NCBI RefSeq assembly: GCF_029227915.1 | Contig: NC_079876.1 | Span: forward strand, 32,531,828 to 32,595,827 | DNA length: 64,000 nucleotides | Reading direction: 5' to 3' | Origin: Hydractinia symbiolongicarpus | Taxonomy: Eukaryota > Cnidaria > Hydrozoa > Anthoathecata > Hydractiniidae | Shown: positions 10,141 to 23,866 of the stretch, in pieces | Numbering within the stretch: the stretch's first letter is position 1 | Layout: each line of letters opens with the position of its first letter | Position numbers and translations under genes: made by a program | The notes under the pieces: model-generated | Told to the model about the DNA's origin: nothing | Seen by the model: the letters and a program-made list of their open reading frames with translations, nothing else | Databases searched by the model: none

Positions 10141-11898
10141 TTATTCATACATCTCCAGTATTTGACAGGAAATACGCTCCAACTGTTCACTAGTGGTGCC
10201 AGGAGAAAATACCTACAAAGGAGAGTGAATACAAATGTCATTTGCCAGTGTACCTAAGCAGTCAGGTTTTCAAATACGGGTAGAATTAAAATTTCATGAA
10301 AAATGACAAAATATTGAAATCTGATTTAAAAATCTTAATAACTGCTTGATTAACCATACCTCATACCAGTGTTTTCCTTCTTCGCTTTCCTGTACATCGA
10401 GCAAGGTAGTTTTCAGCGAGATAAAAATTATAACAGTAGCTACAAACTCTGGACGACATTCTGCAATCAGAGGAAGACGGCATGAGTCATTTAAAAGGTT
10501 CCAGCAGATTTGTGAAACATTAACTTTTTTCCAACGCTGAATGTCATCGCTCCAATCCCGAAGTAACTTGATGAAATGAAGAAGGTACTAAAAATATTAA
10601 GGTTTATATTGCTAACATAGGTTTTGATAAATCAACTCGATAACTATTGCTAGAGGTTAGAGAGTTCCACAACAAAAACGTTTGAAATATTAATATTTCT
10701 TCAAGTCGCAAAAAAAAACAAAGATCTTGTGGTTTTACTTAAAGTGAAAGTAAAGAAGAAATATGGCCAGAAATATAATCCAGTGGTAACCGCCACAAAG
10801 TACACTACGTAATGCGATGAAGCCTGTACGCTTACCTTATGAGGTGTTTCAAAGCAGAGGTTGAATTGAAACAATCTCATCAATATAAGTTCGCATGTTG
10901 TGATACTGTCTCGAAGATTCCAATATGACTTGCCTATTTCCAAGGGTTCTTTGTCAGGATGAGTAAGGCTAAAAAAGAAACTAATCTCTTCATTTACATT
11001 CTTTTAACTTGTTAACATTGTGAATTTTCTTTTCGCGAAAGTCTATCCAGAATATTTCGAGAAATGTCTAATTTATTGATAGCTATGTCTAATTCATTGT
11101 CGTAGGAAGTCTAAGGCTAGAAAAAGTAAAACAAAAAACAAACGAGTTATCGAGTTCTTTTACATAACTTTGTCAAACGGCGGATAAGAAGTGGACTGAA
11201 AAAACTGGTAACATAAACTTAAATGGTAACACCGTAACATATAAAACAAACTGTCCATAAATAACTCACCGGTAACAAACATTTACGACATCACGAACCT
11301 TTTGGGGTTCTTCTTCAAGTTTGGCGGCTATATACAAACATGTAGCAGCGATAAGCTAGAAAGGAGATTTCTCGCTAAATACTTACACATTTTAAAGACA
11401 GTTTAAAACACAACAAAAGTTTACTCGCTGACATTAACAACCTGTAAGTATTGTGGAACAGTTTTAAAACAAAATAAAAAATGGCAAAACCCGGCTAATT
11501 ATAAGTGTTAATTCACACAAACATTTTTAAGCTGTTATGCGCGCCATGAAGCCAACGAAATTTTTAGCTGTTATGCGCGCCATTAAGCCAGCATAATTTT
11601 TAGCAGTTATGCGCGCCAATAAACCAATAAAATTTATAGCTTTTTTGCGTGCCATTAAGCAAGCTAAAGTTTAGCTTTTTTGCGCGCCGTTATGCTTACA
11701 TTGTTATGTTTATAGAAGAAGAAGTAGAAAGTTTACATATTTGTCGAGATCATTCTCTCTTCGCTCTTTCTTCTGTTTGATCACTTTATGGTACAATATG
11801 CACGCACTCGTTCGTGGTACAGCACTGAGATGCAAACAAGCACTAGCATTGAGTATAAATTTGATAACATCGCCATGTTCAGCTAAATATTCCTTCAT
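10141..11898 (-). CDS. CCNQ: Cyclin-Q (FAM58A-type cyclin, CDK10 partner)
   Basis: Five exons on the minus strand: 11898-11737, 11355-11270, 10968-10836, 10587-10360, 10212-10141. They join in phase to 226 aa (human cyclin-Q is about 248). Cyclin-Q activates CDK10, which phosphorylates ETS2 and acts in ciliogenesis (family knowledge). First cyclin fold: SAVPRTSACILYHK, then LIAATCLYIAAKLEEEPQKV and RDVVNVCY. The family signature SYWNLRDSITTCELILMRLF and FNLCFETPHK follows in exon 3. The second fold is in exon 4 (YLLHFIKLLRDW, LLNDSCRLPL, ATVIIFISLKTTLLDV). The short last exon matches the family C-terminus (EQLERISCQILEMYE). A few residues usually present before LIAA are missing at the exon 1/2 junction, so that boundary may be slightly off. 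CCDC78-like ends 537 bp upstream on the same strand. Confidence 0.9.
11525..11697. repeat. 36-bp tandem repeat in cyclin-Q intron 1
   Basis: Four to five copies of a 36-bp unit with conserved core GTTATGCGCGCCATTAAGCC followed by an AATTTTTAGC-type spacer. It lies in the first intron, with its right edge about 40 bp from the exon 1 donor. Confidence 0.8.
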
Positions 11899-12434
11899 TG
11901 TATATGTAAGTGTTTTTTGCTAAACAAAAAAAGAAAAGAAATTATAATACTAACTTATTTTTCAAACGTCCTTTCTTCTGCAAAACAAAACTTTGGAAAG
12001 TAGAAAAATAAATATGACAAATCAACTGAGACACTACTCTACATTATGAGAAAAGAGAGTTATTATCAACTGGAAACACAAAATAAATATAATAACCTTT
12101 TAATGTATAATAATAGATAAAAATTTCCAATACATTTTAAAACTATAACTCTTCATTATAAAAAAATTATATTTCTAAAAATATATATATCTCTAATGTA
12201 TTTACATATAACATACAATAAATATACTACTTATTTCTTATTAACAAAAAATCCAAATAAAGCAGAAACAATATAAATATGGAATCAATTTTAGAAACTG
12301 ACTTTATGAATTCTGCACGACATTTTAGATATTCGTCTCACAAAAACGGTAGTTAAGAAAACACTGAAGACTACTGTTACATCAAACTGATATTAGCTAC
12401 TTCTTAAAAGGTCTTTTATAGTGACAGTTCGGTG
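11899..12434. other. Gap between CCDC78-like and cyclin-Q genes
   Basis: 537 bp holding the CCDC78-like 3' UTR and the cyclin-Q upstream region. No clear AATAAA for the upstream gene was found here by eye, and no other feature. Confidence 0.5.
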
Positions 12435-15400
12435 TCACCTTCTACTATACTGATTATATCTGAAGTTGCTTGGGTGAATAGGAGGTAGCACTCCTCCGTT
12501 GCCGTCCTCTATAGCCAACAGATTGTTTTGAACATATCTTTCGTGTTGTCGCTCGCTTAATAGATGTTGCAAATGACTGATTTCAATCTGATATCTACGT
12601 GAAAAACCAAAGTATATAAACCCTAAACAAGAAAGGACGAAAACATGTGTCGGCGTTGTAGATGTAGCAAATATAACTTTTGAAAATTAATACGATTGTG
12701 TTTACAAAGGCTAGAAATATAAATTTGAACATTTTGTCCCACCTTTTGTGATTTTCTTCCATCATTTCTTGATACGTTTCTAGCTGTTGTTCAGCCAGAT
12801 GACATCTAGTCAGAAGTTCAGCTCTCTCTTTCTCCAAGTTATGCTAAAACAAATAAAAAACTTTTGTGCTGAATTTATACGCTCCTCTCTATCACGCAAA
12901 GTATTTTGTTCAGTACTAAATAGTCGATAATTCTAAATGGCTGTAACATTAATTCTACATTTGATTAGGAGAAACTTTATTCTAGACAATCAAAATGCTT
13001 ACAAATTTTCCATGTAATTGGAATGATAGTTGTTACAGCTAAAGGATACTGATCTGTTTTGATGTAACTCTTTGAAGTACAGACCGAGATTTTTAAATTG
13101 TTATTTCCAAAAAACAACATATGCCCACATTGATACCTTTGCAATCCAATATCATTTGACGTTACAATATTTTTAGGAAAAACTTAATTGTTGACATATT
13201 CACATTCATTTTATATTTAGTTATTACAGAAATTTCTGTCAAAAAAGTTTTGCCTCGCTTACCTGAACTGTGGTAGTAAAATCTCGTACTTTTTTTCGCA
13301 CACCATTCCAAATGTCACCCATGTTGCTATGACAAAAATTTGGTGATAAATTACATGAATACAACAATTAGGGTGGTCACATGAATTTAAAAATAAAAAA
13401 ATTCATACAACGATCCATAATTTTTATTAGAAATTTTATAACCACTGAACGCAGTAAGTGTGTCCAAAGCTACAAATAGAATAATCTTGTAATACAAATG
13501 GAATCCAAGGAAAAAAAACAGATAAACAAAAAAAACTTGTCTTATCAACATAGGTGTATATCATAAGATATGAAATATGCTAAAAATGTACACGGGCCCT
13601 TATGTGTTTATAGTGTGTAAATATACCTTTCCCCGAAACTTCCATTCAGTTCTTGCTCCTTGATATGTTGCTTTAACACACTCAACTAAAAAAATGCTCT
13701 CTTAGTCTACAGGAACCACATAACAAACACAAAGCTATATCTTTAAATAAGAACAATGATTGTTCTTTTCTTTTTTTGTATATCACTATCTTCATGTGGA
13801 CATGTTGGTTTGCCACTAATGACAAATAAACACGCGGACCATGTTCGTTTCATTTTTCCGCAGCGGAGAAAACGCAATGACTTGCCAATGTTTACAAAAG
13901 CTATAAAAAGTTTGCCATTTTCTTGCACATGCACAAGCATTTCTGTAGGTCGAAAATATAAACAACAGACCACAGTAATAAAAAAAATATCTATCCAAAA
14001 AAGGAAAATTCGCTTAACGTTAGTGGATTTTTTTAAAAAGAATTAAAAGAATAAAGTTTAAATTTAATTCCAGTTCCTCTGGAGTCTTATGCTACCCGAA
14101 AAAATCTTTAACTTTTATCAATAGCAATTTTACCCTGTGCAAGTTCTGCTTTTTTACCTACACAAAAGTGCGCACATGCCCATTGTTCTCAACATGAAAT
14201 CAAAACAACTACGTCACGCAAAAAGTTGTCTATAGAATTTTCTGAGGTGTATTGGTCTGATATCTAGTTAAACTTTCAACCAAGAAAGAACGTTACATTT
14301 TCTTGAAGGTCTTTCACTTTTTCTTCTGCTATGCACAACTTTGTTCGAAGTTCATTCCTTTCCTTCGTCTGAAAAAGAAACAACCAAAATCAAAAGAGGT
14401 GAATTTATTGACTCTCATCTTACTGATATAGTTGTCATGAGAGTAGCCTATTGTAAATACAGTTCGCAATCAGACACTACTCTGCGATTCTTGTACTTAA
14501 ACATTTTTACTGTCTTGTACTTGAACATTTTTACTATGACTATTGGTCTTTTCTATACTTTTTTCTATACTTTTTCTTGATTTTTAAATTTCCTCTGATA
14601 GAATTGATGCAATTCTCTTGTCCTTGGTAAAGGCCTCAAATTTGGAAAGAACTAGAAGTCCAACTTCCCGTTTAACTCCCAATTATTGTATCTCCTTGTA
14701 TTTCATAAAAATTATAAGAATAAAGTTTAAAAAATTTGGTTTTTAAAAAAAAAATTAATAACCGCCCCTGCTGAATCAACCGTCCCTGCTGAATAAACTG
14801 TCCCTGCTGAATAAACCGTCCCTGCTGAATAAACTGTCCCTGCTCAATAAACCGTCCCTGCTGAATAAACCGTCCCTGCTGAATAAACTGTCCCTGCTGA
14901 ATAAACCGTCCCTGCTGAATAAACCGTCCCTGCTGAATAAACCGTCCCTGCTGAATAAACCGTCCCTGCTGAATAAACCGTCCCTGCTGAATCAACCGTC
15001 CCTGCTGAATAAACCGTCCCTGCTGAATAAACCGTCCCTGCTGAATAAACTGTCCCTGCTGAATAAACCGCCCCTGCTGAATAAACCGTCCCTGCTGAAT
15101 AAACCGTCCCTGCTGAATAAACCGTCCCTGCTGAATCAACCGTCCCTGCTGAATAAACCGTCCCTGCTGAATAAACCGTCCCTGCTGAATAAACTGTCCC
15201 TGCTGAATAAACTGTCCCTGCTGAATCAACCGTTCCTGCTGAATAAACCGTTCTTGCTGAATAAACTGTCCCTGCTGAATCAACCGTCCCTGCTGAATAA
15301 ACTGTCCCTGCTGAATCAACCGTCCTTGCTGAATAAACCGTCCCTGCTGAATAAACAGTCGCTGCTGAATAAACCGCCCCTGCTGAATAAACCGTCCCTG

Positions 15401-18400
15401 TTGAATAAACTGTTCCTGCTAAATAAGCAGGGGCGGTTTATTCAGGGGCACTTATTTAAAAATGAAATTTTTAAATAAGTGCCCCAGCCGCTTAATCCGT
15501 TATTTAATGCAATAAACTTGAAGTGTGTCAGGACAGGCTACCCAGAACTATATAATCGTTGTTAATAGAATTCCACAACTTTAGTATCTTGTCAATTGTT
15601 TACAAGTTAGAATGAATAACCATTACAAGCAAATCAAATGTGCTAGCAATTTAACACCAGACATGGAGAAACATAGCATCATTAAAATACTTACATAAAT
15701 CGTTTGAATTTCTTCATCTGGTGGTAACAAAATTTCATATGAACTCGCATCCTGTTCGTTGTAGTCTTCAGTTTGATTTTTTAATAGCAACCTAAAAATG
15801 TTACCACTACTCATCTTCTCTTGGAACAACAACTTGTAAGCCATCCTATACTAACATCAGAACAGGATGACGTAACCTTATTACTGCTACTGTGATATTC
15901 TTTTTACATGTGTATATTTTTTGATGATTACCACAAGATATTAGATAAAATCGCTGCCACACACCTGACACACTAACACTTGAGGCAGGAAACCATTTAA
16001 ATAGTCGCATATTCTCTCCCAAAATAAACGGTATAACAATATCGCGATTATTTTACAGAATAGATATTTACATTATTTAATTTTTCTTAGCTGAATAATT
16101 CAAAATAAAACACCTGTTAGTTTAAATTTAGAACAACACAAAAGACGCACATTGTATTTATGCTTCATTACAAGGAAATGTTCTTAGTTACAAGTGATAA
16201 ATTAGAGCCATGGAAAACTTTGTAAATTCATGTGAAAACCCGCTGTCTTTAGACACACTTTATAGATCAACAATCCTCACCTATAGGCGATCAATAACTT
16301 TTCATGCAACACCACAATCATTTGCGATGTTTTCTTTTCTTCCTCCAGTTTCGTGTAATAAGTTTTTACTTCGTTGTCAAAAGCTGTTTGTAAGTCTTTC
16401 ATCATATTGTCGAGTGATTCAATATATGCTTTATTGGTGTTATCATTGGAATTACCAGACACAAAATTCTGAGAGGAAAAAAGTAGTGCTTTCTAGAGCT
16501 AGTAGTACAGTGACATTTCTCCAGGCCTATAACATGATTGATTTGGATTTGTATACAATTCCAATATAAAAATACGTCAAAACTAAAAATACCTAAAAAA
16601 CTAAAAATACCTGAAAAACTAAAACTACATGAAAAACTGAAAATACGTAAAAAACTAAACCTTATTAAAAATCAAGTTTTAAGAAATAAAAATACTTCCC
16701 TGATCACTGGTAACTCCTCAGTTGACAAGCAAGTAGAATCAGGTTTTTATCAAGAAAACACATAGCTAATATACGAATTTTAGACAGGTTTATTTCGTAC
16801 ATCTGCTAGGCACTTTAACCAAAAAGGTTGATTCAACAAACAAAAATTTGTGTAGATTTGCTATTAAATGACACCATACTTGCATGATAAGAAGACACAA
16901 CCTTGACACAAACTTATATTGGCACAAGTGTTATAACAACTTTTTATCTTAGATGTCTTTTTGTTTTCGCTGTTAATGTGAGTGACGTTCGTAGCTATGA
17001 GGCAAAAATTTATGTTTACACGAGTTCAATCAACTTACTTTTAAATCAGAGATATATTGGTGCAAACGCGTGCGGTACTCATGTGAAAGATTTTTAAACT
17101 TTAGTTCCACGTCTGACAGCTTCGTGTCAACAAATTCTTTTTCGTCCTTCATGATAAGCATTTTCTAAAACAAAACAAAAAGGTTTGTTTATTACTGATT
17201 TGTTCAATATCAAACACTGCGTACTAGACCGCACCCAAATTGTCTACGGTAATGCTTCGAATAAACGCCCAGGGCATTTATTTAATTTTTTGACATTTTG
17301 GGGGGGGGGGGCTTCTATTCAAGGGGGGCGTTTATTAAATTTTTTACACTTCGTCTCTTTTGCAGTTTTTAAGGATACCTATAGTATATCTTCACAACAA
17401 AAAACAAAAGATATTCACATGTTTTGAAGAATGAACTTCAAAAGCAAAAAACTAAATTTCCAACCTTAAACCTAAGATTCAGGAAAAAAGTAAGAAAGTA
17501 AGTAAGTATACCTTAACCATCGCCTCACATAAACTCTCCTTATGAGGGAGGGTCGTCTATTCGAGGGGGGCGATTTAAAAAAAATGACTGAAAAGGAGGG
17601 GCATCTAATCAAAGGGGGACATTTATTCGAAGCATTACGGTACATGGCTTTGTGTGGCATGTTTAAAGAGTTAGGAATGTGTGAAAATGTCTACGAAATA
17701 CTGGTTGTTCAAACTGTTAATAACCCTTCTTTAATTTCCCATGTATACATTACACTTTTTTTCTCATATGACATACTTCTGAATTAGATAGAAAGATTAA
17801 ACAGTCAACTATCGATGATATAAAGTTTACAGAATGACAAATTACTGAAGTAGTTTGAGCAAGTTTTCTTTGATATGTGAATATTGTTTCTTCATTCTGT
17901 ACGAGTTTCTTCTTCAGCGAAAATCTAAACATAGAACATGTTACTTATCAGTCTCGTCTTCGTGAAGAGGCAACATTATATATTCAAATTACACATCAAT
18001 TTCACTTCTCTCTGAACATACACTACTACTTCGTTCTGTATTTGATTTACAATAAAAGAGAGATGTTTATTAAAGCATGTAGCTTAACTTTAACTATTAA
18101 ATAACCATAAAATACACAAACATCAAATTCTCCAATGACTGCAACTCTTTGTGGTGCTTTTCTTGAAGTTGCTTCATATAATTGTCACTGACTTCATCAT
18201 GATCAACAAAATTCTAATACGAAAAAAAAATGGTTAGGACTTATAGGAGATGACAAAGATAACGAATCACCACCACCACCTGTCATATTCAATTTTGTTT
18301 TTCGTATTGTGATTGTGATGAGGAATCTTACCTTAAGCAAACTTTCATTCTCTTCTACCTCCACCTGATAAAAAGAGAATATGAAAAAAATTGTTTGATC

Positions 18401-21400
18401 TAACTAAAGGATCCATTTCTATATCCACAGTGCGCCAATGTAAATAAATCAGGTGACTTTATGAAACACAAACAAACAATATGGTATTCATGTATGTAAA
18501 ATTGACTCTGTTACCCGTAAACAACTTCAAAGATTTACCTGTTTCTTGTTATTTGATAATGCTAATTTCAACTTATGAAGCTGTTCATTAAAATGCTAAA
18601 ACAAAAAAATAAATTTCACGTGATTGAGATCTTGTTATATTGTTTTTCCATCATGAATAATTTTTTGGTGAAAAAGATAAATTAAGGTTCAGGCACTTAG
18701 TGCTCAGTTTTTTATTATGTGTAGTTTTTTCAATTAAAAACTAAGTTGTCTTTATTATTTAAACATGAGGTTGTTAACAATTTTTACATTTAAGCAGCCC
18801 CATAGTAACATAAGGTAGCAACAGGTAACATTATTATTGCTTTTCTTTCTTTTTATTCCGATTATTTTCTGCTTTTTGCTACTTCTGACCTACCTTGATT
18901 TGCTGACACTGTAAATCTGTTTTCTCAACATCCATTTTTTCTTTTATCTCTGACAATTTGCATACCATTTCATTTAGCCCTTCATTTGTAGATTTCTGAA
19001 AAAGTAATGTTGCAAGTAATACTAGTAAATATAGAGACAAATATAGGATATAGTCAGTAAGCATAAATTATCATATAAAAATTCTCTGCATTTTTTTTTC
19101 TACATATGTATAAACCAAGCACAGGGTAATTATGATTTGGTGAAAGTAAAGTATAGGAAAGTTGAAAAACAACTTCAAACAAGAAGCCCCACCACTTAAA
19201 GATTTCCGCCATCAGCAATAATCTGAACTTTGAAGAGGACTGGGTAATATGGGGGAACAAAATCATTGAATATTCTAAAATTTTAAAATTCAATTTGTGA
19301 TTATTATTGTAGCTGTAAATCATAGCTAACTTAACTTACACAAACTTCATTTCTCTATAAGAACAATTTTAAAAGAAAAATAATAAACCTGAAAATTAAC
19401 AATAAAACAATAAAAACAAAATAAGAACAACGGCAAGGCTGAAAATTTGTCTATTTTCTCTTCTTCTCTAAAAAAAAACTCGGAAAATATCTTTAAAGGT
19501 GGCAGCAAATTATTTTTTACATAATCAGTTACGAAAGGTAACTTTTCTTTTATAACACACTTGTCACGATTTTATAGCTATAATACATTATCTTTCACCA
19601 AAAATATTCAGCCTCAACAATTTCTCTTTAAATTAAAATTCATGAATAATTAATTAGTTCTGCTGAATATAGCTTTAGTCTACGTGCTTGAAAAATTGTA
19701 CAGAAGGAAATGACGTAATTATTAAAGGAAAACATTAATAGCATCAAAGATGGCACATTATAAGACGATCTTCATTATGCTACACTGCATGAGCTTTAAC
19801 TTTCGATAGCATATAAACTTTAAAATAAAGTGTTGTTCTTTGGATAATAAAACAATTTGTTGCACTGTTAGGATTCTTATTGGCTTAAAACTTATTTCAG
19901 CCTCATTCCCAGAAATAAATATGTCAAATCGAGGATTTAGGCTTTAGCCTGGATAAGTTTCGGGCGTCCAGCCTAGCTGTGATGTCTCTATCTATCTCCT
20001 CCTCTAGTCAAGTTTGGATGTCTTTATTCAAAAACATCCATCACACCTAGCTATTGGTACACACCTTGGATTTCTTTTCTCATTTACATCCTTAAAAAAC
20101 AATGCAAATAGGTTGGAAGAAAACTTGCCAAAGTTGTTATAAACAATTTAAAAAATACTGTTAATATTGTGAGCTATTTAAGGAATGGAGCAAATAATAA
20201 GGCTAGCCAATATTACATACTTGCAAGTAACTAGCAATAAACTAAGGATCATAACATTATTTAGTATTGGGAACGGCATTAAGTGCCCACTGTAAATTCA
20301 AGTTTTTATATCTTCCGAAATACTTGCTAATAGTAATTTGAATTACCCATCCTTATGCAAAGACGTATTATCGTGTTTGTTTTAATGCTTAGTCAAACGC
20401 AATTCCAAAGATGGCAGTACCATTGTTTGGGACAAGCTGTGATAACAGCTGAATATTTAGCAAATGAAACCACCATCATGAAACAGCTTTTGACTGAATG
20501 ATAAATTTTTTTTTCAGAAAATTAAAAGCACACACTAAGTGTTTTTAGGTATTCTGCGTTGGTCAACTTTTCATTAAATTTGCCATTTTACATGTGTTAT
20601 TGATAGCTAAACTATAAGTTTATTTTGCATGTATGTGGGCTATCAAGTGTCTCTCGGATAAAAAACAGTTGTTTAAAACCAAAAAAAATTCATCTCTAAA
20701 AAGGTTATCGATTGTGCTCATGTTTTGTGCAGGACACACTACAATTATGAAAGAGTTGGCATAAATAAAAATATCGCCTAAGTTATTCATTAGAACTCAA
20801 ATTTCTGAAACAGACGTAAACATTGGGAAACTATTTGCTTTTAAATACATTCTACGTTTTTGTGTTTATGGATGATAGTGGATAATCTGTAGCACATTTC
20901 TACAAAGAGTTATCTAGCTAACCTCTTGCTGATATCGAGTCTTCACAGATTGATAGTTGGCTTTTAAGTTGATATATTCTTCAAGAAGATCTTTCTTGTC
21001 CTTGTTTACAATATCAAATTTCTCTTTCAAATCGGTATGCACCTTTCTTTCGAAGGCTAAATGGCGTTCAAGTTTTGAGGTTTTTTCCTGCTCAATCAGT
21101 AACTAAAAAGAGGAAAAATAAGTACAACAATTGCTATAGAGTCCTTGATTGTCATGACATAAAATCTTAGAATTATTGTTCAATTTGAATTAAAACAAAA
21201 AACAAAATTCCATATTCAGAAAAAAGTCAAAAAGGCCACCAAAAATTACATGCACAATTAGAATGGAGCACTGCTCCTGCGCAAAACAACCTACATTGCA
21301 ATATAACCTGGGCATAGCAGACAACACTGATGTCTTCGATTTCTTATGTAAAGACAAAATAAATCTCTTGTAGTCTGCCCAAGAAAAGGAAGGTCAAAAT

Positions 21401-23866
21401 ACCTTATTTTTCAACTCAAAAAACTGTGTCTCTGCCTCTTGTTGAATTTTGTTAGTATGAATACGCAGTTCGATTGCTTCTTTCGACATCTAAAAATAGT
21501 ATACTTTTATTCTCACTCACAATGTCATCAGAATTTTTTAAAAGGATCACAATTCCTATTCATTTAAAAAAGGGAAATGATAAAACTTTTTGAAAAACGT
21601 TTTTGGTTACCACTCGCAGGGGTCAGTTATCATAGCCAATAAACAAATAGTTCTTAGATTTAAAACAATATCAGTAAGTTATATTGAGAATGTTATCTTT
21701 GTAAATAAGACAGCTATACCTTCAGCTTTTCTTCCGTAGAAAAGACATTTTTTGATGAAATATCGGCATGCGAAACAACAGCCTTGTTATATTTTTCCTT
21801 TACGTCACTCATCATGTTTTCCAAGTTTTCTTTTTCATTGTGCAGTTGCTTATTTTCCTGATCAAGATGTGCTATTTTTTCTTTTAATTCTTCTATAAAA
21901 GCATCATCAATGTTTTTTTTCTTTGACAAATTTCTTTGCAGAGCTTTGATTTTGATTCGGTACTGCCGCAATAAACTCTGTAAAACCGTTTTTTGTTAAA
22001 ATTACTTAACAACCAACAAAATAAGCTTTATCTATCTGACTGTTTTAGGTAAAAAAAATGTGTTTTTTTTGCTTATTAAACCACTCTTTTCTCAATGACA
22101 TTAATTTTATTGTTCATAAAAAATAGAATTGATGCTCTCTCTACTTATCTGGTGCAAAAATATCAATAGTATCAAATTAGCTGGGACTGGGACTATTTAA
22201 TATTTAATTTCAAGTGAAGTGAAAAGTTATTTTGAGAAATCCTAAAAAGATTCCCTTCTATTCCAAGTACTGACATAAAGTCCTTATTTTATCAATTTTT
22301 ACCTTCATATGTGGCGAGTTATCCACTGGATAATTGTGGAGTTTACAGAGCTTTGTTGCTGTTTCAAGAGAATGTTTATTACTCATCGAAACGTATGGTT
22401 CCATTAATAACATGAAATTAGTTATGCAGTTCCCTCCGATCATATCAGACAACATCTTTACTGTAACATGTGATCTAAATAAAAACTGTAAAATTATCAA
22501 TTGATTTTAAAGTTAAATAATGTTTAAGATATTCCAGCACTTCACATTAAAGTGAAAACACACCCTTAAATGTTCAAACATTTTTATTTACCTGTTGACA
22601 GAATCATAAGCATGAGGTGTTGCCAACCTTATAAAAGATTCAAGCACATCTACAGAGCTCATAAACTGCTCATTCTCATTGGAAGCAGCTGGTAGGCATA
22701 TAAAGCGAAACCAGGAAGAAACAGGAATATCAAATCCATCAACAATCTAAAAGCAAATTAAAATACTCAAGGTTTAAATGATTTTAGACTTCTAGCTACT
22801 TCAATATTGTCCGTTATAAGTGAACATTTATCAACCTGGAAAAGATGGAATACTTAAGGTAATGAAAACTGCCTGATTTATTGGTGTAGCTTGATATCTA
22901 TCAATTTGTACTGGATATTTGTTCTATCCTTGTTAAAACAACAACCCACAAAGCATGAAATATTTTACCTTTTGGAGAGCAAGCTCAATGATGAGATTTG
23001 ATGTAGTGCTATCCTTAGAAATTTCAGATTGATGTAAAGACTCTTGAAGTGAGCTCAGTAAAACTGTTGACGATAGAGTACCCAAAGATAACACTTTTGC
23101 ATTCTCTATCATGATGCCATTAAAATCATCTTCCACAACTTGAACATTACCTAAACCAGTGAAATTATAACTTGTACACCTATAAGGAAATTGTTGATGG
23201 GAAAAAAATATGCAATATTTTTAACCAAAATGGGAAAATTTTATTAGTTTACTGGATATAAAACAATTAAGCCAGCTCTTGCCAGAGTAAATTATTATTC
23301 CAATAATTTAGTATTTAATATCTGTCTGTCAATCTACCTTCAACTGGAGACGGCGTTTCCAATGTGGGAATAGAATCAGTATGTTTAGTTGATGAGTCCC
23401 TTCCAGATAATGACTTGTTACGAGCAGATACTTTCAGCAAACATAACAAATCTTTAATATTATCTTGTTGAACTTCAATCACTCTGATTAGAATCTCATC
23501 TTTCCTGTTCGATGATAAAGTTGATGATTTTTTACCCTCTTTAGCTTTGCATTGTTTAGAAAAAGCATTGTATATTTGCTCAATTATGTAACTTAATAGT
23601 CCTTTATCACTGTGCAGCAACTGACTTTTGACAGCACCCAAAAATAAAAACGAGGTGTTATATCCGCTTAAGAAATATCTTTCCAAATCTTCCAGACATG
23701 CTGCGTATATTTCGTTATATCTTTTTGGTTTGTAAAAAACTTTATTAAAGGTATAACTAGTCGAATTGTATGTTACTTGGTTTTCTGATATGGTGTACTT
23801 CTCCTTTCCTTTTGGAGTGTTCTTCTCACTGTCACATATTCTACAGAATCCTTGTATGGCAGTCAT
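12435..23866 (-). CDS. CCDC78: CCDC78-like protein: degenerate kinesin-motor-like N-terminus plus long coiled coil
   Basis: Twenty exons join in phase to 948 aa: 23866-23338, 23150-22969, 22746-22592, 22474-22303, 21977-21720, 21489-21403, 21102-20923, 18995-18894, 18595-18539, 18364-18332, 18213-18122, 17924-17846, 17164-17039, 16468-16281, 15845-15695, 14368-14297, 13685-13627, 13326-13263, 12843-12743, 12594-12435. Exons 1-4 resemble a kinesin motor (YTFNKVF, RYFLSGYN, and IGGNCITNFMLLM in the place of the LGGN segment). The nucleotide loop GQTGSGKT is replaced by LGAVKSQ, so ATP use is unlikely. Exons 5-20 are mostly coiled coil. C-terminal matches to CCDC78 include LHEKLLIAYR, EKERAELLTRC and the HKRYQIEI junction. 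CCDC78 acts in centriole amplification in multiciliated cells and at the muscle sarcoplasmic reticulum (family knowledge). A small extra exon (20090-20065) has splice signals but breaks phase, so it was left out. Confidence 0.85.
14755..15436. repeat. 18-bp minisatellite in CCDC78-like intron
   Basis: About 37 head-to-tail copies of CTGCTGAATAAACCGTCC with variants (CTGTCC, TCAACC, CGCCCC). The 18-bp period keeps an open frame on both strands (minus: repeated FIQQGR), which explains the long ORFs here. It lies in the intron between 15695 and 14368, so it is not coding in the model. Confidence 0.97.
15445..15485. repeat. Perfect 18-bp-arm palindrome at the minisatellite edge
   Basis: GGGGCACTTATTTAAAAA, a five-base loop, then its exact reverse complement. 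It begins 9 bases after the last degenerate minisatellite unit and would form a strong hairpin or cruciform. Confidence 0.95.
16570..16662. repeat. Short 18-bp A-rich tandem repeat
   Basis: About five copies of an AAAAACTAAAAATACCTG-like unit in the CCDC78-like intron upstream of the exon at 16468. Confidence 0.7.
17246..17641. mobile_element. Inverted-repeat element (MITE-like), about 395 bp
   Basis: Ends carry GGTAATGCTTCGAATAAA at the left and its near-exact inverted copy (TTTATTCGAAGCATTACGG) at the right. Internal G-rich motifs (GGGGGGCG next to TTTATT or ATTTAA) repeat in both orientations. No coding capacity. Target duplication is unclear. It lies in a CCDC78-like intron. Confidence 0.65.
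19496..19815. mobile_element. Partial copy of the AAGGTGGCAG inverted-repeat family
   Basis: Begins AAGGTGGCAG and then shares long blocks with 57362-57670, for example ATATTCAGCCTCAACAATT and CTTCATTATGCTACACTGCA. The right end of this copy was not found. It sits in a CCDC78-like intron (20923-18995). Confidence 0.6.

Noticed and set aside
13743-14046. Overlapping ORFs on both strands
   Set aside because: Fall in a CCDC78-like intron without splice signals or conserved motifs.
14672-15478. Long ORFs encoding FIQQGR or LLNKPS repeats
   Set aside because: Produced by the 18-bp minisatellite inside an intron; no splice or start support.
20065-20090. Possible extra CCDC78-like exon (26 nt)
   Set aside because: It has splice signals but shifts the frame into the next exon; the model without it stays in phase.
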